Origin: Flavobacterium sp. HTF
GTDB taxonomy: Bacteria; Bacteroidota; Bacteroidia; Flavobacteriales; Flavobacteriaceae
Reading direction: 5' to 3'
Assembly (NCBI RefSeq): GCF_003105115.1
Contig: NZ_QETH01000040.1
Span: forward strand, 1 to 40,082
Length of the DNA stretch: 40,082 nucleotides
Under the pieces are notes generated by a model that worked only from the letters and a program-made list of their open reading frames with translations, had not been told where the DNA came from and ran no database searches. This document shows, one piece after another, positions 34,977 to 40,082 of the stretch. Within the stretch, counting starts at the first letter, position 1. The number at the start of each line of letters is the position of its first letter. The position numbers were made by a program, and so were the translations under genes.

Positions 34977-36401
34977 TTATTTTACATCAAACCACAGTTT
35001 AGTAGTAAGCAGGTCTTTTCCCTGCTCCCCTACAGCGTCAATATAATTGCTGCCATTTAATGACTGCTCTGTACCGGGATAGAAGAAACGAGAAGGTATC
35101 TTTCCATCCAAAACTGTAGCCGGTCCGGCTGTTAGTACAGGATAATCAAGTCTTCTCCACTCTGCAAAGGCATCAAGACCTTGTCCGTAAAATGCAATCC
35201 ATTTTTGTGTACCTATCGATTTGGCAAAATTTGTTGCATCGTATTTCACAGTTGTCTGATTAAGATAATTAGAAATAACTGTTGCATCTGTAATACCAAA
35301 TTGATTGAATGATGCGGTAATTGCATTTTTATAAAGCTGTTCTGCATCTCCGGAAATATAACCACGGGCTACCGCTTCTGAAAGATTGAATAGTGTTTCA
35401 GAATAAGAAGCAAGCACAGCCGGTGACTGAGAAGTCAGGAAGTAAGTACCCGGTTTTGATGTCTTGGCAAAACCCTGACTATTGGCATCGTTATTTGACA
35501 ATCCATTGGCACCTCCAACATATTTTCCTACGCTTGCATCTGATGGCAATTGAGCATAAACCGGTAAACGAGGATCTGACAGTTCGTATAATTTATCAAC
35601 CATAGTTTTCGAAATACGATAATCATCACGGGTTTCAAACCAGGCTGATGCCGGATTTTGCTGAGGCGAACTGATATAAGTAAATTTAAAAGTATCATTA
35701 TTGCTGCTCAACACTCCTGCTGCATCGTTTGTTGCTTCAATTGCAGTTTGTTTGGCCAGAGCAGGTTCTCTGTCTGAAATTCTTAAGGCAATACGCAAAC
35801 GAAGGGAATTCACCAGTTTTTTCCACTTTAAGATATCTCCTTTATAAACCAAATCACCTGTTACGGCACCGTTTGAAGTACCAAGCAACGACTGGGCTTG
35901 TTTCAAATCTTCCAGCAGTCCTGTATAGACTTCCTTTTGAGTATTATATGCCGGAGTTATTTTTTGACCTGCTTCTTTATAAGGAATGCTTCCATAAGCA
36001 TCTGTCAACAATAAAAATGTCCATGAACGTAACGTTAGTGCAACTCCTTTATAATTTGAATTTGCCTGGTCTGCCGGAAAATTAATAATTGTATTCAAAT
36101 CTGTAATTAAAGTTGCATATCCTGTATTCCACAAAGTGGTAAAAGACGTATTAGATACATCATATCTGTCCGGTTCAGTATATTGGATTTTAGCCCAATG
36201 CTGTACAAATAACAAGGACGAATCAAAGTTATTAGTTGATCCCCAATATAAGTCAGCTCCCTGTTTTAATGATCCTGTCAGCAGGTAAGGTGCCAGTGGT
36301 GTTTCAGTTGCATTTGGATTTGAATTAATATTATCCAGAGTATCACTACATGAAGTAAGTGACAATGCAAATAAAGTTATATAGGCTATTTTTTTTAGCA
36401 T
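34977..36401 (-). CDS. SusD/RagB-family nutrient-binding outer-membrane lipoprotein
   Basis: A 474-residue lipoprotein that sits on the cell surface and caps its TonB-dependent partner during uptake. The signal ends in LSLTSC with the lipidated cysteine at 18, then DTLDNINSNPNATETP, typical of the SusD-like group often found with peptide or small-nutrient systems. TPR-type helices follow, with LRSWTFLLLTDAYGSIPYKEA near 125-145 and WIAFYGQGLDAFAEWRRLDYP near 400-420. It starts 12 bases after the susC stop. The substrate is not evident; no glycoside hydrolase lies in the window. Confidence 0.93.
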   Translation of the reverse strand: MLKKIAYITLFALSLTSCSDTLDNINSNPNATETPLAPYLLTGSLKQGADLYWGSTNNFDSSLLFVQHWAKIQYTEPDRYDVSNTSFTTLWNTGYATLITDLNTIINFPADQANSNYKGVALTLRSWTFLLLTDAYGSIPYKEAGQKITPAYNTQKEVYTGLLEDLKQAQSLLGTSNGAVTGDLVYKGDILKWKKLVNSLRLRIALRISDREPALAKQTAIEATNDAAGVLSSNNDTFKFTYISSPQQNPASAWFETRDDYRISKTMVDKLYELSDPRLPVYAQLPSDASVGKYVGGANGLSNNDANSQGFAKTSKPGTYFLTSQSPAVLASYSETLFNLSEAVARGYISGDAEQLYKNAITASFNQFGITDATVISNYLNQTTVKYDATNFAKSIGTQKWIAFYGQGLDAFAEWRRLDYPVLTAGPATVLDGKIPSRFFYPGTEQSLNGSNYIDAVGEQGKDLLTTKLWFDVK

Positions 36402-36413
36402 GATTCTGTGTTT

Positions 36414-39400
36414 TTAAAATTTAAGATTAACATTAAGACTGAAATTTCTGGTAGTTGGCAAAGCTAAACTCTCCAACCCTTGTGCATTTCCAGTATTGAA
36501 AGCTGTTTCAGGATCGATATTTGGCGCATCTTTATAAATAAACAACAGGTTACGACCTACCGCTGTAATACTGGCTCCGTCTAATCCCAGCTTTCTCGCA
36601 AATTTTTTATTGAAATTGTAAGCAAGTTTTACTTCTCTTAGTTTTACAAAAGTAGAGCTGTAAATATAAGCTTCACTGATATTGTATGACGCTTTATAAT
36701 ATTCCTGAGCACTAAGTACTGAAGTATTCGGAGTTCCATCAGCATACACTCCTTTAAATATCATTCCATCATCATATATTACTGCTCCGGCAGGGACATT
36801 TCCACCTGAAACCAGGTTTTTTGTACTTACGCCACCAGCTGTCGTTATATAGTAATTTAATCCGCCATTAGCAGCATCACGTCCCGGAAGAGTCTCAGCC
36901 AGTACACCTGTATAAGTTCCTGTTCTGTTAGTTCCCGAAAAGATTTCCCCTCCTACACTGGCATCAACAAGGAATGAAAGTTCAAGGTTTTTATAAGTCA
37001 GTGTATTGGTAACACCAGCTAAATAGTCCGGAGTATAATGTCCTAATACTTTCTTTGTTGGATCAGCTTTTGGCAATCCGTTCGCACCAACTACTATATT
37101 TCCATTTGCATCTCGTTGATAAGCTGTACCATAAAGTGCTCCGTAGGCTTCTCCTACCGATGCCAATACATCAACACCTCCGGAAGAACCAATCGTATAG
37201 TTTTTAATGTTTTCTTCGTAATCAAGAACTTCTACTTTACTTCTATTTGTTGAATAGTTTGCCGCTATGTTCCATTTGAAATTTTCAGTTTGAACAGGAG
37301 TTCCGTCCAATTGAATTTCGATACCGCGGTTGTTAACTTTACCTGCATTGATCAGTTGAGAATTATAACCGCTCGCTGCTGTTGTTTTAATTTCAAGAAT
37401 CTGATCAAAACTATTAGTGTTGTAATAAGCAAAATCAAAATGTAGTCTGTTTTTCCAGAAAGAAGCTTCTAAACCTAATTCGGTAGAGCGCGTTGTTTCA
37501 GGTTTCAGATTTTCATTAAGTTTTTTCTTTGAAGAAGTTTGGATAGGATTTCCGTCGAATGCGGTTTGAAAATCATAAACCGTTGACAATTGATACGGAT
37601 CTGCATCATTACCTACTTCAGACCAGCCACCACGTACCTTTAAAAAATCAAGCGTATTGCTTTTCAGATTCAGGGCTTCAGATAATACTAAACTACCATT
37701 AAAGGAAGGATAGAAATAAGAGCGGTTATTGCTTGGTAATGTCGATGACCAGTCATTACGAGCTGTCACGTTCAAATAAGCATAATTTTTGTAACCAAAT
37801 TGTGCTGAGGCATATGCACTGTATACTCTCAATCTTGATAATGTATTTGATGACGTTAACGGATCTCTCGAATTGGTTAATGTATATAAATCCGGTACAG
37901 CCAGACGTGGTGCTTTTTGATAATTGTTTGCATCACTGTGGTTACGAATATTGAATCCGGCAAGAGCATCTACAGTAAAATCATCATTAAGTTTTTTGGT
38001 ATAAGTAAAAATACCTTCTGTATTTTGTTCGTTTACAGTATAAGCATCTTCAGCATACGATCCAAAAGGAGTTCCATTTGTACCATACTTAATTTCGTAT
38101 TTTCTACGGTCGTTATAATAGTCAACTCCGGTACGGAATTTAAAATTAAGTCCTTCGGCAAGCTTTGCATCCAGATGCACATCTCCTATTATACGATTAC
38201 GCTGCTGACTTGTCGTGTTATAATAAGCATTCCAGTACGGATTGCTATAATAGCTGTTATTCCAGTTTACATTTCTGTTATTTCTAAGTTCATTGATATC
38301 TACCTGACGTCCGAACCAAAGAAACTGCAGCATCACCCCTGCAGCACGGTTACCAAATGGACCACCTGGTAAAGCTCCGGCATTTGTAGTGATATAATTA
38401 GCATTTACACCTACCTTTATACTTTCGGATATCTGATAATTAGTGTTAATCGTAAAGTTTGTTTTATTTACTTCACTGTTAGGTACAATTCCTGTTTGTT
38501 TTTGATTATTTACTCCTAAACGAAAATCTGATTTTTCATTTGATTTCGCTACAGAAACACTATTTTCATAAGTAATTCCAGTATTAAAAAAGTCCTTCAC
38601 ATTATTTGGATGAGCCACGAAAGGTACTGCTACACCATTTGAATTAAACTGAGGAATAAGGCGTCCGTCCATTTTAGGACCCCAGCTTTCATCAACTCCG
38701 TCATTGATACCGCCACCTTTACCATCTACATAGCTGAATCTTCCGTTTGATCCTTGCCCAAATGTATTTTGAAAACTTGGTAATGTAGCAACCTGAGAGA
38801 TCGTGATCCCTGAACTAAAGTTTATCCCCAGCCCTTTTTGATTTTTTCCTGTTTTTGTAGTAATAAGAACAACACCATGCGCTGCACGCGACCCGTAAAG
38901 GGCGGCTGCATTCGGGCCTTTTAATACCGTTAAAGTTTCAATATCATTTGGATTTAAATCGGCAATCGCATTTTTGAAATCGCGGGAAGCACTTGTACCA
39001 CCTGCAGAACTAAATTGAGTGTTATCTACCGGAACTCCGTCTACCACAAATAATGGCTGGTTGTTTCCTCCTATAGAGGTTTCACCACGAATAATAATAC
39101 GTGAAGATCCCATATCACCCTGAGAATTGGTAATACGTACTCCCGCTAATTTACCGGTCATAGCATTTAAGAAATTCGTTTCTTTCGTATCTGATAAATC
39201 TTTGTTTTTAAGCGATTGAGTAGTATAACCTAAAGATTTTTTTTCTTTAGTAATACCAAGTGCTGTCACTACTACTTCTGACAATGCATTTTCTTCCTGC
39301 GTAATATCAATCACAACAGAGTTTGTATTAACTACCACTTCTGTTTTTTTATATCCCATATAACTTACTATAAGTGTATAAGGAAATTTTTGCCCGGTTT

Positions 39401-39611
39401 GGAAATAAAACTTTCCATCAAAATCTGTTACTACTCCGTGTGTAGTACCTTTAATATTTATCGAAGCACCGATAACCGGCTCCTTGGTAACAGCATCCAC
39501 AACTGTTCCTTCGAGTTTTGACTGGATTAACGGTTTGGTTTCTTGAGCTTTAACTCCTATGGAAATCAACAAAATACATAACCAAATATGTCTGTTTAAT
39601 TTTTTTTTCAT
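36414..39611 (-). CDS. SusC/RagA-family TonB-linked outer-membrane transporter
   Basis: A 1065-residue TonB-dependent porin. After a signal peptide (ending GVKAQ) comes a carboxypeptidase-regulatory-like domain (about 33-110, LEGTVVDAVTKEPVIGASI), then the TonB-box-like EVVVTALGI near 113 and the plug domain (about 130-260, GEVS-type strands, VDGVPVDN, VLKGPNAAALYGSRAAHGV). The 22-strand barrel fills the rest and ends in NLKF, the terminal phenylalanine expected for BAM insertion. With SusD it forms a lidded importer. The leader upstream is long and holds a hairpin. Confidence 0.95.
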   Translation of the reverse strand: MKKKLNRHIWLCILLISIGVKAQETKPLIQSKLEGTVVDAVTKEPVIGASINIKGTTHGVVTDFDGKFYFQTGQKFPYTLIVSYMGYKKTEVVVNTNSVVIDITQEENALSEVVVTALGITKEKKSLGYTTQSLKNKDLSDTKETNFLNAMTGKLAGVRITNSQGDMGSSRIIIRGETSIGGNNQPLFVVDGVPVDNTQFSSAGGTSASRDFKNAIADLNPNDIETLTVLKGPNAAALYGSRAAHGVVLITTKTGKNQKGLGINFSSGITISQVATLPSFQNTFGQGSNGRFSYVDGKGGGINDGVDESWGPKMDGRLIPQFNSNGVAVPFVAHPNNVKDFFNTGITYENSVSVAKSNEKSDFRLGVNNQKQTGIVPNSEVNKTNFTINTNYQISESIKVGVNANYITTNAGALPGGPFGNRAAGVMLQFLWFGRQVDINELRNNRNVNWNNSYYSNPYWNAYYNTTSQQRNRIIGDVHLDAKLAEGLNFKFRTGVDYYNDRRKYEIKYGTNGTPFGSYAEDAYTVNEQNTEGIFTYTKKLNDDFTVDALAGFNIRNHSDANNYQKAPRLAVPDLYTLTNSRDPLTSSNTLSRLRVYSAYASAQFGYKNYAYLNVTARNDWSSTLPSNNRSYFYPSFNGSLVLSEALNLKSNTLDFLKVRGGWSEVGNDADPYQLSTVYDFQTAFDGNPIQTSSKKKLNENLKPETTRSTELGLEASFWKNRLHFDFAYYNTNSFDQILEIKTTAASGYNSQLINAGKVNNRGIEIQLDGTPVQTENFKWNIAANYSTNRSKVEVLDYEENIKNYTIGSSGGVDVLASVGEAYGALYGTAYQRDANGNIVVGANGLPKADPTKKVLGHYTPDYLAGVTNTLTYKNLELSFLVDASVGGEIFSGTNRTGTYTGVLAETLPGRDAANGGLNYYITTAGGVSTKNLVSGGNVPAGAVIYDDGMIFKGVYADGTPNTSVLSAQEYYKASYNISEAYIYSSTFVKLREVKLAYNFNKKFARKLGLDGASITAVGRNLLFIYKDAPNIDPETAFNTGNAQGLESLALPTTRNFSLNVNLKF

Positions 39612-39706
39612 TACTTTGTTTTTAGTTTAATAAATAAGGTGAAGCGAAAACAGATTTACTCCATTTTCATTTCCTTATCGAGATGCACAATTTCTTTTTA
39701 AGCTAC

Positions 39707-39740
39707 ACCATTTCTGTTCCAGCAGGAATGGTTTTTTTTA
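39707..39740 (+). terminator. Hairpin plus T-run in the SusC leader region
   Basis: ACCATTTCTG (39707-39716) can pair with CAGGAATGGT (39723-39732), with one G-U pair, and a T-run follows on the plus strand. As a terminator it would work on plus-strand (antisense) transcripts; on the minus strand the same hairpin sits in the susC leader. Confidence 0.45.
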
Positions 39741-40003
39741 TTTACAAACACATTCGTTTTTTCATTTTTTTTTTTATTTTGGATTATTATAATATGATTC
39801 GTCTCTATAAAATTTTGCCTTAGATTAAGGTTCCTTCTTATTAAAAATTTGTGTTGGTCTGAGGTTGGAAGAATTTTAAACTGTTAAAAACTTATCGTAT
39901 AAATTGCCAGATAGCTCTTTTTTATTCAAATATGAAATGGATTTGAATAGTCTTTATTCCTTTTTGCATTTAATTTATTTTAAATTCTACTAGTTTGATA
40001 GAA

Positions 40004-40011
40004 CAAAAGTA
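40004..40011 (-). promoter_or_regulatory. Candidate -7 box of the SusC-SusD operon
   Basis: On the minus strand it reads TACTTTTG, a perfect TAnnTTTG match, but without a TTG at the usual -33 distance. It is about 390 bases before the susC ATG. Confidence 0.4.
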
Positions 40012-40082
40012 TATTAAAAATTTCAATCGAAAAACTTTAATTGCTTTTTTTGCAAAAAAAATGTTAAGTAAATTAATTTTAA

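Larger units (their letters stand above)
39612..40082. other. Upstream region and long leader of the SusC gene
   Basis: No gene is seen. T- and A-rich runs dominate. A TACTTTTG -7 box on the minus strand at 40004-40011 would give a leader of nearly 390 bases. A hairpin with a T-run on the plus strand lies at 39707-39740. Confidence 0.4.

Overview
The window looks like chromosomal DNA of a Flavobacterium-like member of the Bacteroidota. The evidence is low GC, T-rich starts without Shine-Dalgarno sites, many promoters of the TTG-N17-23-TAnnTTTG type, a type IX secretion substrate with a type B sorting domain next to a PorP/SprF-type gene, and a SusC/SusD pair. The genus is an inference; no rRNA is present.

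Layout. (1) 1-2045: tail of an unknown gene, a 2-Cys peroxiredoxin, a thioredoxin and a small companion protein, with two kinds of inverted-repeat element between genes. (2) 2046-9097: one tightly packed plus-strand run of thiol peroxidase, diacylglycerol kinase, FtsK, LolA, LptF/LptG permease, RibB (with a decayed GTP cyclohydrolase II half) and a hotdog thioesterase. It is followed by a tRNA-Ser(TGA) with its own promoter and a palindromic terminator. (3) 9480-16550: an accessory-looking stretch with three regulators and their likely targets: a WYL regulator with an alpha/beta hydrolase, an AraC regulator with an IMPase-like protein and an NAD(P)-binding protein, and an AraC regulator with PEBP and DinB proteins. 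Operator-like sites can be seen for two of these. (4) 16842-30453: a 12.6-kb gene for a 4215-residue secreted repeat protein followed by a PorP/SprF-like gene, probably a type IX secretion substrate and its outer-membrane partner. (5) 30791-39611: an arylsulfatase gene broken by one in-frame TGA, a DUF1254/DUF1214 lipoprotein, and a SusD/SusC uptake pair.

How the genes may work together. The first 9 kb is housekeeping: peroxide defence, lipid recycling, lipoprotein and LPS transport, chromosome segregation and riboflavin synthesis. The right half concerns the cell surface: a giant adhesin-like protein, then a TonB-dependent uptake system beside a secreted sulfatase module.

The most noteworthy observations are the TGA codon where a tryptophan is expected in the sulfatase; the nested repeat structure of the giant protein, with a three-module super-repeat and paired loss of cysteines; the catalytically decayed second half of RibB; an 8-bp-phased inverted repeat; and operator-like repeats tied to local regulators. 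I did not find a clearly new defence system, CRISPR array or intact mobile element.
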